Shown: positions 20,704 to 31,523 of the stretch, one piece after another
How the letters are laid out: the number at the start of each line of letters is the position of its first letter
How positions within the stretch are numbered: position 1 is the stretch's first letter
From: Neolentinus lepideus HHB14362 ss-1
Lineage: Eukaryota; Basidiomycota; Agaricomycetes; Gloeophyllales; Gloeophyllaceae
NCBI GenBank assembly: GCA_001632425.1
Contig: KV425585.1
Location: 67,203-131,202 of the forward strand
Direction of reading: 5' to 3'
DNA length: 64,000 bases
Notes under the pieces: model-generated
What the model saw: only the letters and a program-made list of their open reading frames with translations
What the model was told of the DNA's origin: nothing
Databases searched by the model: none
Made by a program: the position numbers and the translations under genes

Positions 20704-22443
20704 ATGTCTCGTTCGACGTACAAGAATTCGAACATTCCAACTGCTCCCAAGTCTTCTATATTGTATCACTCTCCCGCCTCGACCGCTGTTCCGCATAGGC
20801 AACCCCTTTGCGATGTTGGAAATATAGAAGCTCATAGACCCAGTCATGTCAAACTCAGGACTGGCAATTCGAAGAGGCAAGCATCGCACCGGCTCCAGGG
20901 GCGCCCTCAGTCTTCGGCGCTCAAGCTGGAAAACAGCTCACAGGGCCGTCTCGTTCGACCAGTGGCGAATCACTTGTTGGCCTCTTTAGCTCGTCGCTCC
21001 TCTCGCACAGCTGGTCCTTCATCACCTTCACTTATACCCACGACTACTCTGAGGTCATCTGCACGAGCAACTTCTCCAAGACAACTGGATTACGTGGTCG
21101 AAACGACCCCAGGACCGCTTGCCTTTACCTTACTGAACGTTCAGGCCTTGATTCCATCCCTTGGTCGATATCAGAACGCATTGAACAGGAGTGGCCCAGC
21201 ACATGCGGCTCACCGAGGCCATCTCTTGACCTCGCAAAGCGAGAAACTCCAGGCGGCGTCTAGCACCCCGGAGGACTCCAAGGTCCTCTCAGATAACGCA
21301 TTCAAAGTTGCTCCAGATGATAACTATGACGCCTTGGACGACATCGACAATCTTTTCTTAAACAAAGTACGGTCAGCGCTCTCCAGGGCGCCTTTCCCGC
21401 CTCTGATGCCTCACCTTCGGGATGGCTCGGTTAGTCATCGTCCTGTCGTCTGTCAAGCACCACCCCAACTTGATGGTCTCGTCGTGGCACCCATCAGAGT
21501 GTCCAGCTTATCTTTTCCTGCTTCTGGACCGATGGAAGAAGACGAGGAACCTGAAGGGCTGTGGTATTATTTTCTCAGCAGGGAGTCGGTTATGGAGGAC
21601 AGACCGGAGCCTGTCTCGGAGTCTCCAAGCTTGGTTAAGGACAGTCTTGCCGAAACGTTTAAAAACGCTGTGGAGACAACGCCGAGGCTTTGGGAGATCA
21701 GTTCTGACGAATATGAGAGTAGTGAAGATGAAGACGATGATACAGCCCCGGCTGGTAGATTGATCACCGCTCCAAGACCGACTTCGGTAATTGTCGTCCT
21801 GGACACCGAGAAGACCACACAGTCGCTCAGTCCCCCTAACGCAAAGCATGAGACAAATACAACTTCCATATTGTCATCCTGTTGCTCTTCTGGTGTCAGT
21901 GGTAGCTCGGTGACGAAAAGAGGCGTCGGCTCTCTCATGCGGCCTGCCAATAACGTGAAAGCAATGATGCCCCTGCCACGACCATCCGACGGAAATAAAA
22001 ATGTAGCTCCAAGTAATATCTTAAGACTACCAACTTCGAGGATACCCGGGTACCGCAGGTCAAAGCCGCATACCCAGTGTCAAGAGCTGTCTAGTTTCAG
22101 AAACCAGCCTCTCAGCCGCTCGCTGCCGCAAAGCAGACCTTCGGTTACTTCTGCTTTTGATACCACCCCACGCAATCCTTCAGGATCTGCGTACCCTCCT
22201 CATTGGAGCTACAGCAAATACCCTATCGATCCTAGGTCACGAGCTATGCAGCCTCCGTCTGTACAGAGATGGCCTCAGCTGGGGGTGTCAGCCCCAAGCC
22301 AGGTCCCGGTTTATCCTGCACAGAGACGAAGTTTGGTCTTGAACTCGCCTGCCGTCTTCAATCCGCATCCAGCGAGATTAAATAATAAGAAGCTTCGAAG
22401 AAATGGTATGGCGTTCGTAGCCAGACCGGAGGTGTGTAGCTAG
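20704..22443 (+). CDS. Hypothetical Ser/Pro-rich protein
   Basis: Single uninterrupted frame of 579 residues from the first ATG at 20704 (start MSRSTYKNSN). I recognise no domain. The N-terminal ~200 residues are basic and Ser/Arg/Pro-rich; around residues 215-245 is a small ordered-looking block (DALDDIDNLFLNKVRSALSR). An acidic run ESSEDEDDD lies near residue 340. The C-terminal third is Pro/Arg/Ser-rich. The length, single long frame and coding-like composition support a real, mostly disordered protein. A transcriptional or cytoskeletal role is possible but not supported. It is divergent from the PPPDE-thioredoxin-PUL gene. Confidence 0.65.
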   Translation: MSRSTYKNSNIPTAPKSSILYHSPASTAVPHRQPLCDVGNIEAHRPSHVKLRTGNSKRQASHRLQGRPQSSALKLENSSQGRLVRPVANHLLASLARRSSRTAGPSSPSLIPTTTLRSSARATSPRQLDYVVETTPGPLAFTLLNVQALIPSLGRYQNALNRSGPAHAAHRGHLLTSQSEKLQAASSTPEDSKVLSDNAFKVAPDDNYDALDDIDNLFLNKVRSALSRAPFPPLMPHLRDGSVSHRPVVCQAPPQLDGLVVAPIRVSSLSFPASGPMEEDEEPEGLWYYFLSRESVMEDRPEPVSESPSLVKDSLAETFKNAVETTPRLWEISSDEYESSEDEDDDTAPAGRLITAPRPTSVIVVLDTEKTTQSLSPPNAKHETNTTSILSSCCSSGVSGSSVTKRGVGSLMRPANNVKAMMPLPRPSDGNKNVAPSNILRLPTSRIPGYRRSKPHTQCQELSSFRNQPLSRSLPQSRPSVTSAFDTTPRNPSGSAYPPHWSYSKYPIDPRSRAMQPPSVQRWPQLGVSAPSQVPVYPAQRRSLVLNSPAVFNPHPARLNNKKLRRNGMAFVARPEVCS

Positions 22444-23239
22444 TATTTGCGACGAGATTTGTAATTATTTCATCGCGGTCACTGTACTTGCAGTATGCAC
22501 TAATACGTTCCTGGAGGTGCGATGGCATTCACCCGATTTTCTCAGTCTATATGTCGTGAAACCCGTGAACTGACTCCCGATGCATGGTACTCCTCTTAAA
22601 TGTGTCTACTCTTGGTCCGCATGCGTCTCCATCGAGCGCTGCTGCTTTCGGCGATAGCATGTGTGACATACAGCTGGTAATACGTCGAATAGTGTGATGC
22701 GAATGATGAGCAGTGTAAGGCTGCTAGCTGCTTCCGCAACCAGCTGGATCCTAGCGTTCGCTTCCTCACATAGCCCTCCAAGATTGAATATTGAAGGCCT
22801 CAGCACAGGCTGTGACAATCATACTTGAGGTTGCAACCAAGGCCAGAGGCCCATCTAAGACTAAGGATTAGTCTGCAGCTGGCCAGTTGTTGCAAAGGAA
22901 GTAGAAAAAGGGCGAGGCCAGTGAAAGATCTGAAGCAGTTCCTGAGGAATCGGTTACAGAAGCCTCAGAAATCGCACCCCAGCGCACAATGGCTCTCGTA
23001 TGCGGAACTGTTGAAGGAAAAGGGATTGTTCTACATCTTCTGTTCACCAGGATACAATAAACTGTCACAAGAATGTATCTTTGGGAACAGTGAGATGCGA
23101 CTTTAAACTGTGGCAGACGGACATACACTGGCAGCAAAGTTAACGAATATCTACAAGAGAGCTGCCAAATGTTCGATATTCAATACCCGGCATTAGTAAT
23201 AAGTCAGTAAAGGTGAGGTAGACAAGATTTTCCTCGTAT
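22444..23239. other. Interval without a supported gene
   Basis: Follows the hypothetical gene. Short frames only, no motif or splice-supported extension recognised. Confidence 0.4.
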
Positions 23240-23990
23240 CGCGATTATCGGTACTATCCTTGGTGACTGCCATTCATCCGAAAAGCACCAGTGGAGTTGC
23301 GGTTTGCGTCCTAGTCATGATAATATGGACTATGAAGCGCAAAGAGACGTCGATAACATCAAACTTACATAACTGGATCGACTGGAAGGGCTGTATGTCG
23401 GCGAGGGCAGAGGAGGCAGAGATCGGCTGGTGGTACTCGAAGGCTTTTCAAGCAAGGAAGACGGCAGTGATCATTATATGTACCAAACGCAGGGAAACTT
23501 CAGGACAACTCACCAGCTGGTAACCCACGTATGGCAAGGATTGTCCTCTTGTGACGAACGCCGGGAATCTCGTATCTGGAGATCCGTACCACGCCACACG
23601 GTTTGTAGTGGGCCATGGCGGACTCCACGGCACGACCTGCGGGCTATTTTGTGCCAACGCAGCCTCAGCGAAGTAGTGTCGGCGACGGCGACGATTGATG
23701 AACCAGCAAGAGAGGAGGCACAGTAGAGCGAAGGCTAACGACCCTAGGTCACGCGCAAAGCATAAATCGGCTGTGAGCGGATTCCGTCGTCAAGACTCAC
23801 CAAGAACGATCCCGACAAGACGACCTCCATACAAGCCTGGTCCGTCGCATCCATATGTAGGTGAGCAAGGCCACATTAAGACTCACAGCATCCGGCAGCG
23901 TGCAGAGAGAGCAAGACAGTGATCGCCTCTCGCAGGGTGTAACACAGATAGACGTTGTCCCAATTGAATTCTTCCAAGCTTAGATATGGC
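23240..23990 (-). CDS. Possible single-pass membrane protein (gene model unresolved)
   Basis: On the minus strand, short pieces join into a plausible membrane anchor. GGRLVGIVLG (near 23820) leads through a GTGAGT...CTAG intron-like segment to SLAFALLCLLSCWFINRRRR, then a cytoplasmic-looking tail (HYFAEAALAQNSPQV, then a Pro/Trp-rich part to about 23510). A further piece near 23440-23370 reads FEYHQPISASSALADIQ. Such short ectodomain-TM-tail proteins are common in Agaricomycetes. I could not fix the start, the stop or all splice sites, so the ends given are approximate. Confidence 0.3.
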
Positions 23991-24424
23991 ACTGCGGTCG
24001 AAATCTCCGTCAGATTAATACAAAGTGACGACCTCGATGCTGCCAGCTGGAAGTTAACGCCCAGCTTTCGCCGCCTAGATTCCAGATAACACTGGCAGAC
24101 AATTTTCGGCCAATCCAGTATATATGGTCATAACATATATAGCTATAGGCTAGTCGAGATGATGGATAGCGTTGGCAGTAGCTCCCGAAAATCCAAATTC
24201 CCACACAGCCACTTCCCTAATTTGTGCAATCCATCTGAATTGGTACAGGCGGTAGATCTCTCCTTCAGATACATTGTGGCTGAACGCATCCTAGGTCTCT
24301 CTGCGCTCAGGTTGCATCGTCTATAGGACTCTTTTCTGGCTACTTATACTGTATACTAGCTCTTACGGAACTTTAATGCAATCTACTGTGCCAGAAACTC
24401 TTCAGCTCGAAGTCGCACACGAGA
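23991..24424. other. Interval without a supported gene
   Basis: AT-richer than its surroundings; no coding or RNA feature recognised. Confidence 0.4.
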
Positions 24425-24891
24425 ATGGTACCAGAATGTTGTCGCTCCAGCGCTGAATTACATGACTTCCAGCTCAAATTGGCATTGGCAATCCAGAACG
24501 GCTTGGATGGAGCCATCCTGGCGTCATGCGGAATGTGCAAATCTGCTTGTCTCTACATCCCCGTTAAGGCCGCAATCCTAAGGCACAGGGAAGCACTTAT
24601 GATTCTTGTTGTCCCCACGAAAGCACTGAGTGAAGATCAGGTGAGTATCTAATATTACTATCTTACTCATTATAAACTATAGTATAATATTTACAGGCCA
24701 AATCTGCCAACGCACGAGGCCTTCGAGCCGTCGCAATCAACAGAGACACCATGCGAGCTGCCCTAAACGAGACACCACCAAGAAAACTCTTGAATGAAGT
24801 CGAAACCGGACTCTGGGACCTTGCCAAGCAGACGCTCGTCAGTGCTGGCCTTCTTGTATCTTCGAGGACGGTTGGATGTACTTTATTGTGA
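24425..24891 (+). pseudogene. Truncated RecQ/DEAD-like helicase fragment
   Basis: Two exons, 24425-24640 and 24697-24891, read 136 residues and stop. Exon 1 has the shape of the N-terminal end of a superfamily 2 helicase: LHDFQLKLALAIQNG (Q-motif-like), ILASCGMCKSA (motif I with Cys in place of the Gly before Lys) and MILVVPTKALSEDQ (motif Ia). Exon 2 continues with ARGLRAVAINRDT, as in fungal RecQ-like proteins, then departs and ends. Motif II (DExH) and the second RecA domain are absent. The missing Gly and missing C-terminal part mean it cannot be a working helicase. It may be a relic of the dispersed helicase-like repeats common in Agaricomycetes. Confidence 0.6.
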
Positions 24892-25522
24892 GAGCGGGGT
24901 ACCGTCGGAGCGCTCAGGAGGATTTATTGGAATACTACAAAAATCGTCATGATTATAGTCTTGAGGTGGGTGATCGTCCGTGTAAAAATGTGCAGACCCT
25001 GCTAGTGTCCCAGTAGGGCCTGATACAAAGAACCTAGACTGTTCATCCTGCAAGAGTATGGGACTGCCAAGTATTGAATTGCCAGAGAGGATTGAGACCG
25101 GATACTGCGAAAACGCACTAGTAGACATGGTTGCTGGAGTTTCGGGAGTTGCAGGCCAAGAGCCATCACTGCATAAAGAATTGGGGCTTTCCAGTGGAAG
25201 GGGATGTGAGGTAAATTTGACCTGTTGAAAGATTGATTTGTTTGGTCCTTCATAGAACTGGAATTCAACTGCAGATGCGCTCCGTTGGTTGGTGATGAAT
25301 GCACTATGATCCGAGTCATTGCCGAAGGGTTCAGATAGACTATTCAATTCTTCAAGGGGTTCTATAGTTGAGTCAGAAGCTTGTAATATAGGCTGAGGAA
25401 CTCTGAAGCTGTGGAACAATATTGTTGCCAGAGGAAAGAACGAGATGTTGGACTTCAGAGAATTCAAGCGGTGGCGCGAGATCGCTAGATCTAAGCTGTC
25501 CTACCGGATTAAGCAACATTGA
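24883..25522 (-). CDS. Hypothetical protein, weak gene model
   Basis: A 195-codon frame ending at 24883 has coding-like composition (Ser/Pro/Asp-rich; EPLEELNSLSEPFGNDSD and later SGPTGTLAGSAHFY) but no ATG near its start. An ATG at 25522 opens a 22-residue exon (MLLNPVGQLRSSDL...). It reaches the right frame if a weak GTCCAA...CTCAG intron of 61 nt is removed. No domain is recognised. It overlaps the tail of the helicase fragment on the other strand by 9 bp. Confidence 0.35.
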
Positions 25523-25983
25523 ACTAATGGGGAATACCGGTACTATTTTTAACTGACGCGCGAAACTTTCGGGAGCTACTGCGAAGGCTATCGGGAGACT
25601 AGACAAGTCTCCCTGTGAAGCCCGTTGCTCGCCTACTCGGATTCACTGAGGAGACGTCGCTCGCAAGTCTAATATAGCTATATGGGAACCAGCCACAGCT
25701 TGTGAGTACATGCGAGAAAGATCGCAGTCAGAGATATAGATAGCATCAAGTGCAAGAGTCACTATCAGCAGCGCTCAATCCAACTTGCGGAGACTAGTAA
25801 AGCTAACTGCGGGATCCGCAAAATATAATAAATTACTTGTAGACTAGGTTGGTATGATGAAATCCGGGATATAAGCGTGAGTAACGAATAAAGGCACAAA
25901 GGCACGCATAGTAGGTAGCACACGAGGAAACTTAAAGCAGTAACAAAATAGCACACTGGACGGTGGGTCCAAGAATCCCACTC
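25523..25983. other. Interval without a supported gene
   Basis: Between the hypothetical gene and the 3' end of the RhoGAP gene. Nothing recognised. Confidence 0.4.
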
Positions 25984-28493
25984 TTAAGAATCTCCGGACA
26001 TCTCGCCCGTCTTGTTGGCTAACGACGGCACAGGAGGCGCAGAGTCGGGAGCGGTGAAAAAGCCAGCAGCCGTAATGCTCAATGCCTCCACCCCCGATCC
26101 CGCGGATTTGCGCATCGTGCCCCGGCCCACCGATATTGAGCCCTTCCTTCCAGTTGTGGTAGTTCCATTCCCACCTTTCTCGATACTGATCATCGACTTC
26201 GCCTTCATAGTCCCGTAAGCACTGGAGCTACCGCTGACAGTTCCGTTGGGCGCCATGATGGTGTGCATCGAGCGTGATCCGTTACTGCCTCTCGACATCG
26301 TGTTCTTGTGTCGAGGCTTGAACCCACCACCAGCGTTCCACGCGGTAGGAGGCGAGGATGACATACCAGCGCTCTGGCTGCCACTCGGGCCAATGGGCAT
26401 GATGAGCATCTCGTCGTCGATGTCCTCGTCGTCACCGAACTCCTGTGACTTTGGACGGATATCTGGAGGAAGAGGACTGGGTAGTGGAGAGCCGGAGGCG
26501 GAAGATGAGGCAGTGGAGTCACCCAAGGGCTGTTGCGGGGGAATAGCCTCACTCCTATCAACCACCTCGTCGAAGACTTCGTAGTAGCGCTGTATACAAA
26601 TCTTCACTACGAGGCCAAGGGTCGCCCGTCCCTCAGAGAGTGCAGCAGGGTTGGTAGTGGGTGCTGGTGTGGGATCGTAGAGAGTCGGTCCGTTGGGGAC
26701 ACCACACATCATGACGTCCCGAATGGGATTGGAGCCCTTAACCAAATTCGGCGTGATGACGACTGCAAGATTGTGGGCATCCATGCGATTGGAAGCGGCC
26801 CGAAGGGAAACTTCGTTAAGTAAATCTTGACATGCCTAGAATTAGCCCAAACCAACATCCTTCATTCGAAGCAAACTTACGGAAGACGTGGCTCAGTAAG
26901 ATGTATGCGCAATGAGGTAATTCTGGGAGTAGAGTTTCACGAATGTAATCCACATCCGAAACATCCGCAGGGTCAGACGTTGCAATGGGACAACGCCGTA
27001 CCAGAGGGTAAATGCTCTCGGGAAATACTGCGTCTGGAAGGTCACGGAGGTATTTCTTCAGCAGGACTGCCGCCAAATGTGGATCATCAAAGGTCTCCAG
27101 AGAAACCACATGACCTGTGTTGATCAGGACAGATGCTACAGCGGATTAAAGACCTCCTCACCTCTGTCGTACGCTTCTTTCACTTGTCTTAGGAGTACAG
27201 AATTGGGTGATCGACGAAACAGCCCATCCTCCTCCAGTCCTGTTATTTACCAATGAAGTTGAAAAAGTCGAGCCAAGGACAGTGCTCACCATTCTCTCGC
27301 AAGTACTGTATGCAGTCCTTCACTACCCTTGGTATTCCCCCTTTCTCGCCATCAAAACCCATTAACTCCTCCAATGGCACACCAAACAGATCTGCACGTG
27401 TAGGGATGGGCAATTTGACTTCCCTCTCATGTTTTAGATTTTCTCTGCGATTCAGTTAGGCAAGGCTTAAAGCATGAAGAGCCGTCATACTTACTGGTAG
27501 ACAGATGGCGGAATGTCGATTTGAGTTATAGGGACTTGATACGCCAAGTCGGAGAGAGTATTGATATACGTGATCTTCCGAAAGAACTTAGGGCTGTGAG
27601 ACTGTCAGGACAGGTTACGCGGGACAAAGAGAGAGTAACACACCTGACTATAGCACCGGCTAAGGAGAATAGCACTGAAGAACCGCGATTAGAAACCCAG
27701 TCAGCGGCCAGAGAACAATTTGGCCTACTCTTGGAGAAAAAGGTCGAATGAACAATATACTACCGAAAGGCATTAGAGACCGAGTTACCAGCAGACAAAC
27801 GTGCCACGAACCAAGCGCTTGAGGTTCTTGCGGTACTTCCGACTCAGCCCTCTATATGCTTTCCAGACCCAATTCCATCCAGGAGTATGTTTGCTGCCCG
27901 CGGCAAAGAAAACCACCGTGTAATCGGATTCAACTGACAAATGACTGAGTTCGGGTCCTGCGCAAGGTAAGATCCAAACGGACCATATAGATTAAGATAT
28001 GCTAGGACCCGTCTGCATAGAAGTACACTGAACCAAGTTCTATGGAAGTGTAGGGGCTATAAGCACGCACGACAGAAGGAGGTCGTAAGACACTTCTTGA
28101 GGGTCTGGCAATGCGGATGCATTCAAGACAACCCTAACGCAAGAGGCTTTATCTCAGCATTAAGAACATGTAGTAAATCTCAGTAACACTAACATCGGGC
28201 GCGTTCTAAACACGACTAAGCATAAGGACACCCAATGGATGGCAGATCACATACTCATAGTCCACTCCAGCTTGAAATATCACCCTATTCATGACCTCTT
28301 GCAGTCTATCATGGTTTGTTTGTTCGGGCCTGATGGTTGTTGTGTTAAAGCGTTTCGTCCAGGGTGCATTTAAGAGGGGCCTCCGTTTCGGTGACTTGGG
28401 GGACATGGTAGCTTCATTCGGGGAACTAGGAGACGAAGAAGATAGAGACAAGGCAGTTAGCCTTTGTTTGAGGCTCAGGGTAGGTGGTGGCAT
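25984..28493 (-). CDS. CRAL-TRIO/RhoGAP protein (Cdc42GAP type)
   Basis: Stimulates GTP hydrolysis by a Rho-family GTPase (Cdc42/Rho1 type), probably at membranes. The start is ATG 28493 (MPPPTLSLKQ) and the stop lies at 25984. In order: an N-terminal Ser-rich segment; a BNIP2/Cdc42GAP-type CRAL-TRIO domain (NASALPDPQEVSYDLLLS, ESDYTVVFFAAGSKHTPGW, SLAGAIVSPKFFRKITYI, PITQIDIPPSVYQ); a RhoGAP domain at about 27420-26690 with the arginine finger in GLFRRSPNS, the block LLKKYLRDLPDAVFP and NLAVVITPNLV; then a Ser/Pro/Gly-rich tail. At least eight introns; SP-K-F-F is rebuilt only by splicing to CACAG. The junction between exon 1 (ending near GVDYE) and the CRAL-TRIO part is not resolved. Confidence 0.88.
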
Positions 28494-29006
28494 CTTAGCA
28501 GCAGTATTAGAAGGGTATTAGAGGGGTTCCAAGACCGTCAAAGCGGAGTTTGTACGTCGCCGAAAGTCCAGTGCCGATGTCAAGTAGTACTGTCCCAGCG
28601 ACTTCGAAGCGTCCCAGCAAGTATTCCTCCACGTGCCCCGGTCATGTTCTAATTATAATATACCAACGCCCCTTCCTCAAGCTTCAAGTTTCGGTAACAC
28701 GAGTGCGCACATTCAGCGCGATGCTGAGCAATCCACCATGCAAAGGTCTATCTTTGTACCTCTAGAAACGTTCGTCACTCGCGGCCAGGCAGCCCAGGCT
28801 GCAGTACTATTCAAAGACATTCCGCATTTTAGTTCATAAATATCAGATAAACCGAGACTTTGACTCTGCAGGTTGGAACATAATACAAATACTGTCCGGA
28901 TAGCGTATACGATAGGATATAACAGGGCAAGCAGTGTCCAAGCAGAAGAGATAGTCCGGGAATATATTCATGTACAGATATTCTGTCGTCATGGCGTTCA
29001 GCAATG
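28494..29006. other. Interval between RhoGAP start and aspartic protease 3' end
   Basis: A 68-codon plus-strand frame (28633-28839, containing FVPLETFVTRGQAAQAA) has passable composition but no known motif. I do not call it a gene. Confidence 0.35.
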
Positions 29007-30901
29007 TCACGTCCCGTATGGCCGGCCATAAGGCTGAGACTGAGGTCCATCGTACGGGTTATAGTAATGCCCAGCATTATACGACGGAGGTGGAGGCGGT
29101 CCCGACACAACCTCCAACGCCATCGGTGGCGCCGGCGTCCCAAGGGGCGCGTAGGAGTTCCTGTTCCACATTCCAGCGGGAGCGCTGGTACGAGCCCTGC
29201 GCCGGCGAGTGAACAACGAATAAGCACCCAAGAGGAAGCCCAGGGCAACAAGAGCTATTCCTGCGGCCAGCGCAATGGTTCTCCGATGGGAGGCGGAAGA
29301 GGTCTTGGAGGAGGACGCGGATTCGCCGTCTATTCGCACCCGGACGAAGTCGTTGTGGGCTTCGGCGGTATCGTTTGTAGTCGAGAGGAGCTGGATGTAT
29401 GGGTTGGCAACGGCCGAGGCAGAGTCGTCTACGAAGTCGCCGAAGTCAATGAGGATGTAGACATTTCGTACTACAGGTGATATAAGCGATCGTGCCGCGG
29501 CGGTCAGGCATGATAATAACTCACAGAACGCCATTCCTAAGATCATGTCATAGAACGGGCTCACTGCATTGTCGCTTATAGGCTGAAACTAGGGTCCGAG
29601 GGTCAAAACGCGAAGATGTGGAAAGAAGGCTTCAAGGCTCACGGTTCCGAGACACTGCGATGGGTCATCCAAGGCGCCAGTTAAAGAGAGGTCCAGAGGG
29701 TGTATAGGAAAGCTAACTCCGCCGAATTTGAACGTCGCATTGATCTCAGCAGAGCACGGTACAATCCATGCTTCGCCCAGACTGCTGATATTTTGCAGCT
29801 TTGCTCCGCGCACTGGACCGTAGATACCCTCCGCAACCGCACTATTGTGTAATGGTCAACGTAGTCTCCACATCATGTAAGCGTTAATTATACGCACGCA
29901 GGTACCTGTGGTAAACTAAATCCGGTATCAAAAACCGCTGTCAGTTGTTTGTTATTCGATGTAGTATTCACGCTTGTCGTTACGGATATCGTCTTTCCAT
30001 CTGAACCAACAATGCCATCGGCGTCTAGCAAAGTCTGCCAATGTTGATCGCCCGTGTCGAATATCGATACGCGCGAGACAGGCAGTTTTGGTTGGGAACT
30101 AATATTCTCATATCCAGGCAGAATTTCGCCTACGGTCAAGTCGCCCGGAAGAGGATCTGAAGGGTCGTCTGAGCGACCCAGTAGAACAGACAGAAAATTT
30201 GGCGTTGATGTATTTTGACGGAAGAGATGGTCTAGCACGGCGTCGCCTTGGGCGACCTGCCCCAGCGTTTCAAATACTCTAGACCCGTTGTTAGGTCCCA
30301 GACCTATTAGGCCTGTACCAGCAGAATTGTCACTGCTTGGTTGTGCGAGAACTGCAAGCCATGGTTATATTTCGCTGACGTGAAAAGATAGAGTCGTCTT
30401 ACTGAACGCTTGATTACTAACGGTGTACCCTGCGAAATCTAGAGCAGCAATTTCAACAGGTCCTGAAGGTAGAACGATACCGCGTGAGAAGCCAGCTACT
30501 GGTAATCGACTGATGAAAGCACCTTGGATTGCACCCTTGACATATGTAACGCTAGATGTCTTTCCAGTACTCGTGCTATTTAATCCAGTCCCGGCTACCC
30601 ATAAATCCGAACTAGGAAGCACATGAGCCTCAAGAGATCGTGTAGCATGCTCCGGTACATACCTTCCCGTGTCAATAAGAACAGAGAACTGTTGGCCTCC
30701 CAGAGTAATATTGGTCGTATACTGGACGTCACCCGAATCATTCAGAGCCGACTGCCCAAAGATGTTTCCTCGCCGAACAAGGCTATTGTCGATTCCAAGA
30801 TCCAACCGTCTACCATGGATGTCCAAGCGGAGTGCATCTGCACAACGAGAGAGAAACCCGAGAAAAATACAGCAAAGCAGAGAGAGATGGTCTGAGTTCA
30901 T
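29007..30901 (-). CDS. Membrane-anchored pepsin-like aspartic protease
   Basis: Six exons: 30901-30663, 30611-30403, 30351-29898, 29841-29643, 29588-29525 and 29470-29007, closing to 542 residues. A secretion signal is seen at the start (LSLLCCIFLGFLSRCADA). The pepsin fold has catalytic motifs VLIDTGSSDLW (the Ser is split over intron 1) and VFDTGFSLPQV, where Phe replaces the usual Thr/Ser after DTG. The block FQPISDNAVSPFYDMILGMAFLRNVY, rebuilt by splicing at GTGAGC, is typical of A1 proteases. A C-terminal transmembrane helix (TIALAAGIALVALGFLLG) is followed by RRRRAR and a Pro/Tyr/Gly-rich cytoplasmic tail. A yapsin-like role at the cell surface or in the endosomal system is inferred from this architecture. 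Confidence 0.9.
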
Positions 30902-31523
30902 GAGCAGAGTACAAGGAGACTAATGGGAGACAAATGAATGCTCAAACAATATATCTTGATCTTCGTGGCTGTCCGCGCTGAATAGACGCCCCTAGCAGCG
31001 CCGGGCTGTGTACTGCTGTGTATGACATGACATCCAAACGTTGCGATAGACCGGCGTCTATTAGGTCCGAATCCAGCTCAGCTTCTTGGCACTGGCAGAC
31101 GTGTATATCTATCTGCTACACAGCGCCGGCGTGAGGACTGTCGACGATCGCTTTGTTTCCTTTGTGTGCTGAACAGGATCGGTCAACTCGCGGTCAAGAT
31201 ACGGGTCCAGGACGAGCGGAGGCATCAAATATTGCACATCTGCCATCATGCTGTTCTTACCTGTTATTTGCAGGCCCCTTTCCAACTCGAGCTACGGCCG
31301 TCTCATTTAAATATAGAGTGGTTCTATCACTTCGGAAACTGTCCCCTCAGCAACTCCTATAAACCAGAAAGTGAGGGTAGCTGATGATACGCTTTTGCTT
31401 CAACGGGTATCAACGTTTGACAACCGTGATCACTGCCTACGGTTTGTCAGATGTGCACCTCCCTGCCAGAGTCACGGAGAACCATATATACGATGCAGTT
31501 CCGCGTCTACCTTGATGTTATAA
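30902..31523. other. Interval between aspartic protease and M3 pseudogene
   Basis: Upstream regions of the two divergent loci. Nothing else recognised. Confidence 0.4.

Noticed and set aside
28633..28839. 68-codon frame beside the RhoGAP gene
   Set aside because: Passable composition but no motif, no homology I recognise and no splice structure.
29587..29589. In-frame stop in the aspartic protease after LTLGP
   Set aside because: It lies inside a 54-nt intron (29642-29589) with a GTGAGC donor; splicing restores the conserved FQPISDNAVSP block.
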